From Homalodisca vitripennis (taxonomy: Eukaryota > Arthropoda > Insecta > Hemiptera > Cicadellidae), in the NCBI RefSeq assembly GCF_021130785.1, contig NC_060214.1, forward strand, positions 104,338,001 to 104,402,000: a stretch of 64,000 nucleotides of DNA, written 5' to 3'. Below are positions 46,901 through 57,200 of the stretch, in pieces (positions within the stretch are counted from its first letter, which is position 1; every line of letters starts with the position of its first letter). Position numbers and translations under genes: made by a program. Below the pieces are notes generated by a model. The model was not told the DNA's origin. It did no database searches and was given only the letters and a program-made list of their open reading frames with translations.

Positions 46901-49530
46901 TGATTAAATAGGCCTTTTCTTGTTCTGGGACAAAACGGTGTTGAGTGGTTATAGGAGAAGAAACCGTTTGAGGACCTCCGTTTTTGAAACAAGATTATGA
47001 AAAGAACTCTTCACTTGGAATTTTCTGATCAAATCTAAATATTATGTTGTTATTAATTGTTTTGAAGACGTTGCTTGTTTGGTAGTAGACATGTGGTATG
47101 CTGGGAAACAATAAAGGGTTGAGGGCGAGAACGATGTTAGTACAAGTAATCGACACACGTCCTCGTTGCTGTTCAGTCCACCCAATGCCCGATGTACCGT
47201 CTGTGTTGCGTGAGCTTATAGTAAAATTTGTAAACTTACTGTTCAAACCTAAATATTACAATATTGTTTTTACAAGGTAGTTTCTGGAGAAGTTGGTTTG
47301 TTTTGATCTACAAGTGTGATTTTAAACCTGCTGGTTTTTTCTCGTAAACCACTCCAAAGATGTATGTGGTTTTTTTTTCTTGAAGAGTTTTTATATATTT
47401 TGTTGCCGTGTGGTACATTAAAAAACAAGAGTGACAAGACTCTTTCTAACAATATAGCAGTATATTTCGACGATATCAATGAATCTTAGTTTTGGAGGAT
47501 TCGATGTAGCTCCATTTTCATTTGAGTTAAGGTAAGATGATTCTTATTGTAGGTTTGTGGTAGCAGTTACATCAAAACCTATTAAATCACTAGCGATTTG
47601 ACTCAAGGAGAATTCGATCCAAGAATTGATTGATAATGTGTCACTATATTTTCAAGATCTAGAAATCGGCAACATTTTAATCTCTGAAACCCTTATCAAG
47701 TTTTATTATGGCATAGTAACTGCTTTATTTTATATACATATATTTCTTTGCAAAACCACCTGTAAATAAAGCGGTTACTGGGCTATAGTAGTATATATAT
47801 ATACACATTTGTTCCTTTTTCGGTTTTTTCCGAATGCGATTTAAACATTTTCTTCACTGGGTACATCTTGCAACACTGTTAATACATCAATTGCAATTTC
47901 TCTGATCTCGTCCGGAGTAAGGTTGAGTAACTCTAATTCAATTTTGTCACTGAGTCTGTTGTGAATAAAACAACGATTTACACAAATGTTTACTGTTTCC
48001 TGTATTACAAAGAACATTTTCCCAGTCTTCAGCTGAATTCGTTGTAGTGCCTCCAGGTACAGGTGTCCACACACAGGAGGATCATCAAATCCTGGAATAC
48101 GTTTTCGTGTTGTAAAAGCGCCCTTTTGGACCCAAGTACTTGATTACTCTCACTGGAGGATTGATATTAGTATGTGCATAAATATTTTATTAATTTTCAT
48201 AAAGTTTTACACAACAGGTATTAGTGGTCTTAGCTTTAAAAGCAATTGCAAACGATATTTGTTCTTAAAGGCCCCTAGACACGGGAAATTTATACCCTCT
48301 TATCCTCTGGCATGTCTATTGTCAAGCATGTCCCGGGGCCACAGTAGTTATATACCTATCGGGATAACAGTTCTTGAGTACAAGTAACTCAAATACTAAC
48401 TTGTTAATTATGTCACTCAAAAGCCCTTTACTTTTCTACAACACGTCCAGGCAGGCAGTACAGATATATATCTGACTAGATAACTCTACTATCTAGGTGT
48501 AGCTATTAGTGCTTCCATTTTATAATGAAGGTAATTCACCACAGACACACCTTTTTTAATATGAGTTGTTGTTCCCTGTTTCCTCCTGAACTTCAACACA
48601 GTGTAATCTTTCAATGAGGTGTTAACGTATCTATATTAAATCGGATTTCCATTGAAGACCTTAAACTCCTGAACCAATTGTTGAACAATTTTATATTCAC
48701 TAACTCATCCCAAATAGGTTTTATCACATGTGTCCACTTAGGTCTTGACAAGATTTAGTGTGACTACTTTGGAAATCTTTATATAAAGCGAGGTGCATAA
48801 ATCCTTCTATATTATATTGTTTTTTTGCCAACTGTCTCCAAGGACGTTCTGTCCCTTTGTATTTATTTTGAGATTTGATTAATATTATGTCGTCAAAATA
48901 AATGTTATTTTCTCAGAATTGATCTTTTGGCTGCCTCTAGATTTTTCCTCGTACCAAATAATCCTTGTCATTGGATAAGGCAAAGTACAGAGATTCTTAC
49001 AGAACAACGTCTTACTACTACTTTAGAATCTATCAGTTGTTTCTTTGATTGCTTTTTAGATTGTACAAATACTTCCGTCTCATCATCGTAATCAATATCC
49101 TCAAACATTGGAGGATGATCAACTGATGGTATACGAAATTATAAAGACTAGAACCCGACCAACTGTTTCATGATGGTTTTACTACATATCTTCTTTGTTT
49201 CTAATTATCTGTATTTTTAGTCCATAATGACTCTTGTGATTGGTACATACTTATTCGTTTGCATAAACCTCATCTAACTCTTTGAAATGGGTATGATAAA
49301 CCTCACTTCCTAATTTCTGATGGAACTCATACAAACTTCTAGCATTAGAAATAGTGAATAAATTCAGTTGATGATATGTTATTAATGGAGCTGTCTCAGT
49401 AACATGTAGTAATTTTTGTTTGAAAAGCCTTTGACTTCATCCTGTTCAGAATGTTTGAACTTCACAGCAAAAACACGCTGAATCAATCCGTTTTGCTCCT
49501 TACGCTTCAAAATTATTTTGCCGTGTCATC
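46900..49530 (-). mobile_element. Cluster of degenerate minus-strand coding remnants, family unknown
   Basis: Minus-strand open pieces with protein-like, non-repetitive composition follow one another: about 49500-49370 (NGLIQRVFAVKFKHSEQDEV), 49340-49260 (YEFHQKLGSEVYHTHFKEL), 49130-49000 (acidic, FEDIDYDDETEVFVQ), 48074-47841 (77 codons, KIELELLNLTPDEIREI), 47479-47270 (69 codons) and 47246-46995 (83 codons, NPLLFPSIPHVYYQTSN). Frames are broken between them, but the strand is consistent. I think this is a decayed multi-gene or long-protein mobile element inside the receptor intron. I do not recognise the proteins. Confidence 0.35.
47708..47792. repeat. Short inverted repeat, 25-bp arms
   Basis: GGCATAGTAACTGCTTTATTT near 47709-47729 is the near-complement of AAATAAAGCGGTTACTGGGC at 47765-47784. 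The hairpin has a ~35-bp loop. It lies within the unknown minus-strand cluster, and its arms could be ends of a tiny non-autonomous element. Confidence 0.65.
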
Positions 49531-49537
49531 TACATGC

Positions 49538-49740
49538 TTATATATATATATATATATATAATTATATCATAACAAAACTATCAAACCAAGTTTGCTTTAA
49601 CGTTCCGAGAACGTAATATCACGGTTTGTTGTAACGTGCCGAGAACGTAAAACTACGTTTTCTGTAACGTTCCGAGAACTTCAAATCACGTTTTAATGTA
49701 GTATGATTGTCAAATCACGTTTCCTATAAACTTTTTCAGA
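49538..49740. repeat. TA microsatellite plus ~40-bp imperfect tandem repeats
   Basis: A TA run (49541-49560) is followed by four imperfect units built on AACGTTCCGAGAACGTAA and ATCACGTTT. The ACGTTCC..GAACGT words and the TA flank resemble the centre of the foldback element at 2428-2514. This could be a damaged member of the same family. Confidence 0.6.
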
Positions 49741-50639
49741 TTCACTGAATTACTACCTAACAGTCATATTTCTGTTTTATTTGTGGCCAAGACGTTTTTT
49801 TGCAGCAGTCAAAGTAAACAGTCTCAATTTGGTTCATTGTCACATCTGAACCCACTCCTGGTAACACACTCTTTTTGTAGTATAATTTCATTGTAAATAG
49901 ACACAACAACAGGTTCACATTGTTTCGTATGGCCTAAATATCAACCATGACTCAAGTAGACACAAGAAATCCGCTTATGATGAAGTTGTCTTAAATTATG
50001 TTAATATATGTATAAATCAACAATTACTTGATACCATTACAATCCTTTTCTATGCTTTGCATGTGATTATGTATGCTTAGAAAGCATTCAAATTCCGCGT
50101 ATTAAATAAAAGGAACTTTCAGTAAGCAATTAAAATCTTAAAATTTAATTGGAGTTCCAGGCTCTGGTTGTTAAGATTTCACTACAGCGCGGCGCATTTA
50201 ATAAATTACCACTTTCCTAATATCCGCAATGTTGCGAATAACTATTACTAACCACCTTCGTATTTACCATATCCACTACCACACTTCTTACCATTAAAAT
50301 GCTCATAAGATCAGTAATGACGATGTATTTGTACACTTATGCAAACGATACACGCGGTGTCTTAGGCAGCGATGACTGGACAGCAACGAGGAGCGTGTCT
50401 CGAATAATTATAGTAACGACGTTCCCCACCCTCGCCCTTTTTCGTCACCCAACATACCCCATTATTAATATAAAAACAAATAACTTCTTCAGAACAGCAA
50501 CAACATATATTTAGATTCCATCAGGAAATTATCACCACACGTCGATCCATGTCCACGACCCTCTCAACACGGTTCGTCCCAGAATCGGCCAAAAGCTACC
50601 TACTGCTACGGTTTTTAATGTATGTAATTTCTCTAATAG
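49741..50639. other. Intron, repeat-like but unidentified
   Basis: The piece at 50290-50620 is GC-richer than its surroundings and may be a short interspersed element. No internal promoter boxes or terminal repeats are clear. Confidence 0.3.
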
Positions 50640-50827
50640 GTGTGTTCGCGTGGGTGGCTGTGTTTCGTGTTACCGCTGAATGCTGCAGTAAAACCCTGTC
50701 CTGTACACTTTGTGTCCACGGCACCATTTATCAACCCTGCGCGCCACGGTCTGCTCTCTTTCCGCAACTCCTGCAAAGTTGTCCCGCAACACCTGCACGT
50801 TCTCAATGCCACCAACAAGGCATCAAG
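50640..50827 (+). CDS. TM7 exon of receptor with NPVLY motif
   Basis: Acceptor CTCTAATAG ends at 50639 and donor GTGAGT starts at 50828. The reading VFAWVAVF is followed, after a surplus C in TTTCGTG, by VLPLNAAV. A surplus A in GTAAAACCC then hides NPVLY, the NPxxY motif of TM7, and a surplus GT hides TLSTAPF. From there the frame is clean: STAPFINPARHGLLSFRNSC, KVVPQHLHVLNATNKAS, the start of the cytoplasmic tail with a possible palmitoylated cysteine. Relatives of the LGR family have the same VLPLNAAxNPxLYTLSTAPF run. Confidence 0.93.
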
Positions 50828-51049
50828 GTGAGTCATCACGTCTACAGGAAAAATGTTTGAATATGTTAATATGTTCTGCTTTATAAGGAGGCTTTCACCG
50901 TGAGTGGGAAAGATATATTATGAGGATGCAAAGACCATAACAAACTTTGAGGCTAGCATAATCATCGCATAAACCCAGCAGGGATCACTTCTGGGATCAC
51001 AACCATATACATGTCCAGGAGCGGCACATCATTACCGCAAATGTCGAGA

Positions 51050-51365
51050 TTCTGGGGTTTATGGGCAAATTCGACAGGTCTAGTCTACTGTGGGAGGATG
51101 ACTGTTGGAGTTGGTGAGGTTTTTCCCTAACCTCAGAGGTTCTTTTGCTAGCCTCAAAAAAAGCGTGTGCCACCCCCTGCCTACTTTGACTGGAGAGGCT
51201 GGTTCAGAGCTAGCCTCCCTTCTTCCCGGGGAGACAAAACTTTGAGATTTAGTGCCCTAATCCTTCCTCATGGATCTCGAGGCGGGCCCCTACTCTCTAA
51301 CATTACCCATCCTTAATATCCTGTCATTCCGGAAGCAGCAGCGCAAAGGTTCTTACAGGACTAAC
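51050..51365. repeat. GC-richer probable interspersed repeat
   Basis: Composition rises sharply against the flanks. Words such as AGGTTTTTCCCTAACCTCAG and CTCGAGGCGGGCCCCTACTC look like a transposon untranslated region. There is no coding frame, and the class is unknown. Confidence 0.35.
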
Positions 51366-51825
51366 AGTGACAGTGCAGTTTATAAGCTTCTTGATCTAAG
51401 AGATTAAAAAAAATATCATCACATAGTAAAATGAAAGTAATATAATTTTTATGCCATATTTTAATTCTATGTGTTTGTAAAATAGCATTCGTTTAATCCT
51501 CCTTCTCAAAGATGTAATTATTCTACCTTCATTGCTTACTCTCCTTCATATGCCTCACTGTATGAAAGTTTTAATAAAGAAGAGGGATTAGTTGGGAACT
51601 TCCAACAATGGAAGCACGAGCTAAAGTCAATACGTTGAGTCGTGAATAGTAATCCGTAAGCCTGTTGTCATGCCAGCATAAGACATTTTTCTTATTGTTT
51701 TTTTTTATTTTGAACTCTGTAAAAATATATTTCATTATCCCCAATTTCGCACATGTGGCGGCCTGCAAGTTAAGTTACATACTAGTATCAGTGCACATAA
51801 TGTAATCTAAGTGATGAAGGTATTA

Positions 51826-51915
51826 TCATTGTCTCATCAGTTACAAAACTGAGTGCACACGATGGTTTATATACACGATCTCTAAGCACAGTGTGAAGCA
51901 ACCAATTTTGTTACC
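51826..51915 (+). repeat. Dispersed repeat, copy 1
   Basis: CATTGTCTCATCAG, then TGAGTGCACACGATGGTTTA, ACACGATCTCTAAGCA and GCAACCAATTTTGTTA. The same order of words occurs at 63266-63355 with substitutions. Confidence 0.8.
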
Positions 51916-52339
51916 ATAACCATGACTGTTGAGTTCAGCTCTAGGTTAGAGTGTATTTTCATAATAAGAAACTTAGACGTAGGCCTTTCAAAATTATTAT
52001 TGAAAACGTTTTGGCGAATTTCGTTTTTAACAAAAATTGTCAACGGTAAAACTTTGATCACTTTCCAACTGTTGGTTTTCAAGCTCCGTGTTTATCAAAT
52101 ATTACTGAGTTTGTTAAAAATTTATATAATTTCCGTACAATTTGTGGCAGTTTGTGATTTAATGTACTTTCTATTACATTAGTACTAGAGACTAAATGCG
52201 AGATATGTTCTATATATGCCAGAACGTTGAATGGTATGGTATATAATGCTTTTTCCTTTGGTAGCTCATTATTTAACAAAAATTGACTAATTGCTTACTT
52301 ATAACATATAATTTTACAATAAATTATCTTCTGTTTCAG

Positions 52340-52400
52340 GAAGTGGCAGGGAACAGTCACAGGAAAAATGCTTCACTATTTCCAAGAGGACCTCTATCAG
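52340..52400 (+). CDS. Cytoplasmic tail exon of receptor
   Basis: Acceptor TTCTGTTTCAG ends at 52339 and donor GTATCG starts at 52401. The junction with the TM7 exon completes an arginine (AG|G). The 61-nt exon then reads RKWQGTVTGKMLHYFQED and LYQ, ending on a codon boundary. It is amphipathic and basic, as expected for the segment after TM7 that contacts G protein or arrestin. No indel. Confidence 0.85.
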
Positions 52401-52526
52401 GTATCGTTAAATGTGTTAACCTTAGTTGTGTTAACTTACTATATATGGAGTATATATATTTCATAGTAGCACTTGATTGAACAAGTTCCTCTTTAATCTC
52501 CCAACCGTTATTTTTTGTTGCTTTAG

Positions 52527-52623
52527 GGTGGCAACCTAGAGTGGAACCAGTACAGGAAATACCTTTGAGCAACCTTCGTCACCTGAACAGTCGGCCTCGA
52601 CTCGACATTCTCTATACGACTGA
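52527..52623 (+). CDS. Terminal exon of receptor (C-terminal tail)
   Basis: Acceptor TTGCTTTAG ends at 52526. Reading in phase 0 gives GGNLEWNQYRKYL and a TGA at 52566-52568. If the three-T run in ACCTTTGAG has one base too many, as in other exons here, the tail continues LEQPSSPEQSASTRHSLYD to a TGA at 52621-52623. That continuation is serine-rich and would offer phosphorylation sites. Both ends are plausible. I give the longer one because inserted bases are common in this gene. Confidence 0.75.
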
Positions 52624-53600
52624 GAAACCAGTCGCCCGCGATTGATCGCAAATTCTGGGCTTGTTAAAAGACTTTAAATTATGCTTATTTCTCCTTTTTG
52701 TCCACACTTTAAAAACAAAATTTTGTATTTCTGAAAATTAACAGATGTAAATAGTCAACCCAATTTATAAATATAATGTTCGTCGTATACTGTGTTTTTT
52801 ACATATGAAGAATGGCTTGACCGGTGATTTCTTTTAATTAGAGCCCTCTATACAATTTGGCTGCAAAGTGGCATAAATTTCTAGTCATGGACTGCTTAGA
52901 GGAGTCAGCAGGTGTAAGTTCTATGAGAGACCAATCCAGTGCACTATCCGGTACAAGTATTTCCGGTATCTTCAAACGCATGGATATAAAATTATTGACT
53001 GATGTACACTCAATCAATAAACCATATTAATGAATGTTTATATTCAAATATTATAATAATACACAATTAAACAGGCTAATTGCGGAATTGTGTTAATTTT
53101 AAAAAACTATCAGTCAAAACTAAAGCAATTCTATAGCGAAATGCTAATAAGAAAACATTGTGAAAAATTAGATTATTTGACTGAGAGAGAATATTCCCTT
53201 AAATCTCTAGAAATAACACTACTCTAAGGACTCCCCTTTAAGCTTTACTGTCAGTAATGATTATAATAAATTATTAAAGCTCGTGTTTACTTCAAACTAC
53301 ATAACTAAAATGTTTACATTTATGACATACATATTTTGTCGAACAATGATATGTAGCTGTGTATTTCTTTCATAGGAATATATTTGTTGAAAAATTATAT
53401 TTTTTTTTCAAATATAACTACCAACCCAGTGATGTTTCACCCTAAACCTATATAGAAATTTTTAAATAATCCTTTATTTTTCTTTTTTAGGCCTTATTTG
53501 TTACTTTGTATTGTATAATGGTATGATCAATCTTTGAAAAAGAATATGGTTCATTGCCCAATGTGTTTCAAAATTTTTTAAGGATACAAATCTTTAACAC
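52624..53600 (+). other. Likely 3' untranslated region and flank
   Basis: No further frame is visible. An AATAAA lies at 53016, about 390 bp after the stop. Past it the sequence is AT-rich with no identified gene. Confidence 0.35.
53016..53021 (+). terminator. Candidate polyadenylation signal of the receptor
   Basis: AATAAA within CAATCAATAAACC, ~390 bp after the stop codon. In such AT-rich DNA the hexamer is common, so this is only the first good match in a suitable place. Confidence 0.35.
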
Positions 53601-53920
53601 GATATATTTGACACTATGTAAAAGGCCATAGTGTGTTTTGCACTTTCTTTGAAGAATAATTGACAATGGTTCTTATATTCTATGGTTTCAAACTGTTTCA
53701 TAGATAGATTATATTTAAGTCTGAATTGTAATGAGGATTATGCATGCATGATTGAGTAAAAAAACTTAATAAATAATAATCGAAATATACAATCATCAAG
53801 AAATATTTATTTAAAATTTTTCCTAATATTGTATCAAACATAGATTCAAAAAATTATTAAAATTAACTAAATTTTAGTGTACACTACTTTTACAAATTGT
53901 TTATTTTATTGGACGAGGCC

Positions 53921-53948
53921 TTTCGAAACCAAAGGTTTCATCTTCAGG
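53921..53948 (-). repeat. CCTGAAGA stem-loop GAAA motif
   Basis: On the minus strand: CCTGAAGA, T, GAAACC-TTT-GGTTTC, GAAAGG. A perfect 6-bp stem sits between CTGAAGA and GAAA, like the motif at 31554-31586. It is probably the end of a retroelement copy. Confidence 0.7.
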
Positions 53949-54003
53949 CAATGCCCACAAATAAATATTGAAATATTGTTTGTTTGAATTAATTAATTAA
54001 AAT

Positions 54004-54048
54004 TTATATATATATATATATATAATATCTATTAATATATATATATAT
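54004..54048. repeat. (TA)n microsatellite, interrupted
   Basis: Two TA runs are separated by TAATATCTATTAA. Confidence 0.9.
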
Positions 54049-54386
54049 AGAATTATAATTAAAATTTTAAAAGTTTTAAAAAACAAGAATACATGTTAGT
54101 ATTAACAATATAGTTGAGGTTAATCTAAATATTCTTAAATAAGTTTCAAGAATTATATAGTAGATAGATACCTTACAACAGTTAATCAAAATTTAAATCG
54201 GCCGCATTAAATACATATCAATCAAACACTACATAGCTGCACATGCTTTAAGATTTCCGAAAGAGTAGATATGACGTGTACAAAATTGCACTGTCTATGA
54301 CGAATTGTAATGCTTTTCAGTTTCGTACTAATTACGATGCAAATTTTTACATTTTGTATATTTATTATATAGATTTTTTTGTATTC

Positions 54387-54391
<5 letters not shown>

Positions 54392-54431
<40 letters not shown>
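54392..54431. repeat. (TA)n microsatellite
   Basis: An uninterrupted ~40-bp TA run. Confidence 0.95.
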
Positions 54432-54440
<9 letters not shown>

Positions 54441-55626
54441 CCTATTACAACCAACAAAGAATTAGTACTATCAAAGCAATGAATTTTTTAGCTTGATTTG
54501 TTTAGTGTATAAGAACCATAATAAAAACTTAGTAAATTTTCTACTATTGATAAGTTTATGTATACGTTATTTAAATACTTTAACTTTTAAATACTTTATT
54601 TTTAAATTCTGTATTCCATATTGGATACATTTCTTCATCTACATATTTATTAGAGAATGGAAGTAATTAATTGTAAAAAATGTGCTTGATAATTTTGTAT
54701 ATATTTTTTTACATGGATTAAAATGTAATGTAGAGTAAACAGCGTTTTATTCGGCGTCAATCCTTACAAGTTTCCCGAATACCCTTAAAATATTCTAATA
54801 ATTACATATGAAATTTATAACGACTTGGATTAATAGATATTTTAAATATTCCAGAATATTAAGAATTAAAATTATCAATCAGACATCCAAGACGATATAA
54901 AATATTTTTTGATTAGTAAGCTCCGAGTGAATATCCAGTAAAACTTATTACTAAATAGTTTTACCTATAATATATTATCTGGTTTGTCTAATATAAAAAA
55001 ATCAGAGTTCTAAATAAAAAATAATGGATTTATTTTTAATATGGCAAATTAAATAGTTGTATGCTTCAGAATTTCATCACTCTCTATTTTCACGAAAGAA
55101 TTGACAAACCGTTTAGTGATATTAAAAAAAGTCCCTTTGGCAAAAAATATATATTTCAGTAAAATATATCAAACTAAAAATCAAAGCTCTCTTCTGAAAT
55201 AAAATAATATAAGTATTTCAAAATAAAAATCAAATTCCACTTGGAAAAAACTAAAATTAAAATGTTTACTTCTAAATAAGTTCACTTAAAATTCAAAAAT
55301 AAAATAAAACAATTAAACTTCTCTATAAAAGGTTCACAATTAAATATTTCAAATTTAAATATTAATGAATTGTTAAATTTCCAAAATCCAATCAAAGTTA
55401 TTAACAAAGCTCAATTTTAATTCACTTTTCTTGCTAGTTTGAACCAAATGTAACTTGTTTGATTCTATTGTGCTTTATATTTAATCAAGAATCAGTTATG
55501 CAGATTGCTCTGTAGTTAGTTACTATAAATTTAATTTTTTTCTTATAAAAAAGACAACAAAATTGATTTAATATATCAGATCTGGAAGACTATTTCAATA
55601 TGACGTACAATAAATTTGGTGCTTAC

Positions 55627-55820
55627 CTCAAAATCCCTCGCGGAAAAAAAAAAAAAATTTAGAAGAAAAAACATAGCGTGCATTGTCATTAATAACTCAC
55701 GATTATAACTAAAAAGGGGCGAAAAATTATGAACCTGGCAGTTTTTATAGTTCCCCTTCTGATGGACATCCGCGGCGTTTCTCTCATTGGCCCAGCCGTA
55801 TCCAACTTGAGAAGCAATAG
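55627..55820 (-). promoter_or_regulatory. Possible minus-strand promoter with TATA and CCAAT-like boxes
   Basis: On the minus strand an ATTGGGC (reverse CCAAT) near 55825 and an ATTGG-like word are followed by GGGGAACTATAAAAACTGCC, with TATAAAA at about 55742-55749. About 115 bp on there is a good donor, TTTTGAG|GTAAGC, at 55626. This could be a noncoding first exon of an unseen gene, or the LTR promoter of the gypsy-like remnant whose pol piece lies just upstream on the same strand. Sequence signals only. Confidence 0.3.
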
Positions 55821-56639
55821 CCCAATCTCAGATCTGACGTAACTTGCAGTACACAAGACAAGTTCTGACCAATTCAGGGCAGTGAAGCCGTCTTCATAAT
55901 AATTTAAAGTTACCAGAGCACTAACTTTCCAAAAAGGATTAAAATATTCGTATTTATCCTAACTTTTCATAATCTAATTAAAATTAAATCCCAATATTTA
56001 TTTTCCAAAAATTAGATTTATTTTAGTTTTAATAAAAAAATCGACCAATGCAGCTTTTAAAACGCTACAAAATTTATTTAATGTTTTTAAATAATTAGTA
56101 GTATATAGGAGAATTTGTTTTTTTATTTGTATTACGATTAAATTATATCTCACATAAATTAATAACCTTTATGTTTGTAAACAACTCTTATAATTGTACC
56201 TCTTTATATGTTAATAGTAATGAAAATGTACATAGTACACATTTTTTAAAGTTTGCTGAAATAATAGTCCACAAGTTACAGTTAATTAGAAAAATTGGCA
56301 AAAATACATTTTAAATTTTCAAGAGTTTTCACTGTATATACCTGGTGATTTAGTTGTGTAAGCAAGTATTATATAAAATTTAATAATATAATATAATTAA
56401 ACATTTTTTATCTATTTCCACCATATTATAAGTTTATATTGATATAATTTATTTACTATATTAATATAATATACTAAATATAATATAATATGTAGTATCT
56501 ATAATGTTACAAAAAGTAAAATTATCACTAAAACTACCTTATGCACTACCTTTCAAAAATCAATTCCAGTTACAATTTCAGGCTGAAATTATTAAACTAT
56601 TACTTCACTAATTAATCCAAACTATACATCAGTGGACCA

Positions 56640-57200
56640 ATTATATTTCTTGGCCTCTTCAAATTTTGCATCGTGTGATTTCTCTCGTCTTTTCCTCAAT
56701 CATCACATCATCCAGATAAGCACTTGTTAAATCTTGTTCTGGATTATTAAATCTGTAGTACTGTGAAAAACTAGAAACACCATTTGTAACTGAAAAAGAA
56801 AATCTTCAAAATCTGGTAGAGCTGCCTACATGCCCAAACTCTGTAATTAGGCATCCTCTTCAATAGGAAATATGCACTATAGATATCAATGAAGCCTTAT
56901 TTGCTATACTTATACCTCCAAATTACAACAGCCTTCACCCGTGGAAGTGGATATGCATCTATCACAGTAAACCGGTTTATCAATAGTCAATACACAATCG
57001 TTTCTTTCTTCTCCATCCCTTAAAAGAGAGCAACTGGAATGTCCCATTACAATGAACGAGGTTCAATAACTCCTTTAGAAAGAATCCGCTCAGTTTCTTC
57101 CTGTATGCGCTTCAAATCTTCCTCGGTACATGATTTAACTGCAATCAGTTTGAGTCTGGAGTAAAATTGGAAAAAATGTACCATTGGTACTTTGGCCAAA
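56640..57200 (-). mobile_element. Ty3/gypsy-like reverse transcriptase remnant
   Basis: Minus-strand pieces in order: EDLKRIQEETERILSKGVIE (the helix before the RT core), VIDAYPLPRVK, then IDIYSAYF and, near the low-coordinate end, SAYLDDVMI, the YxDD catalytic box region. The order and spacing fit the fingers and palm of a Ty3/gypsy reverse transcriptase. Frameshifts and stops interrupt it many times. No integrase or RNase H follows, so it is a decayed fragment. Confidence 0.7.

Larger units (their letters stand above)
50828..52339. other. Intron with a GC-richer repeat and a dispersed repeat
   Basis: The segment 51050-51365 is a GC-richer block of probable repeat origin. A ~90-bp sequence at 51826-51915 recurs near the right edge. 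The remainder is AT-rich intron. Confidence 0.4.
53601..55600. other. Intergenic AT-rich DNA with TA microsatellites
   Basis: TA runs lie at 54004-54024, 54035-54048 and 54392-54431. Nothing else is recognised apart from the stem-loop motif at 53921. Confidence 0.5.
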
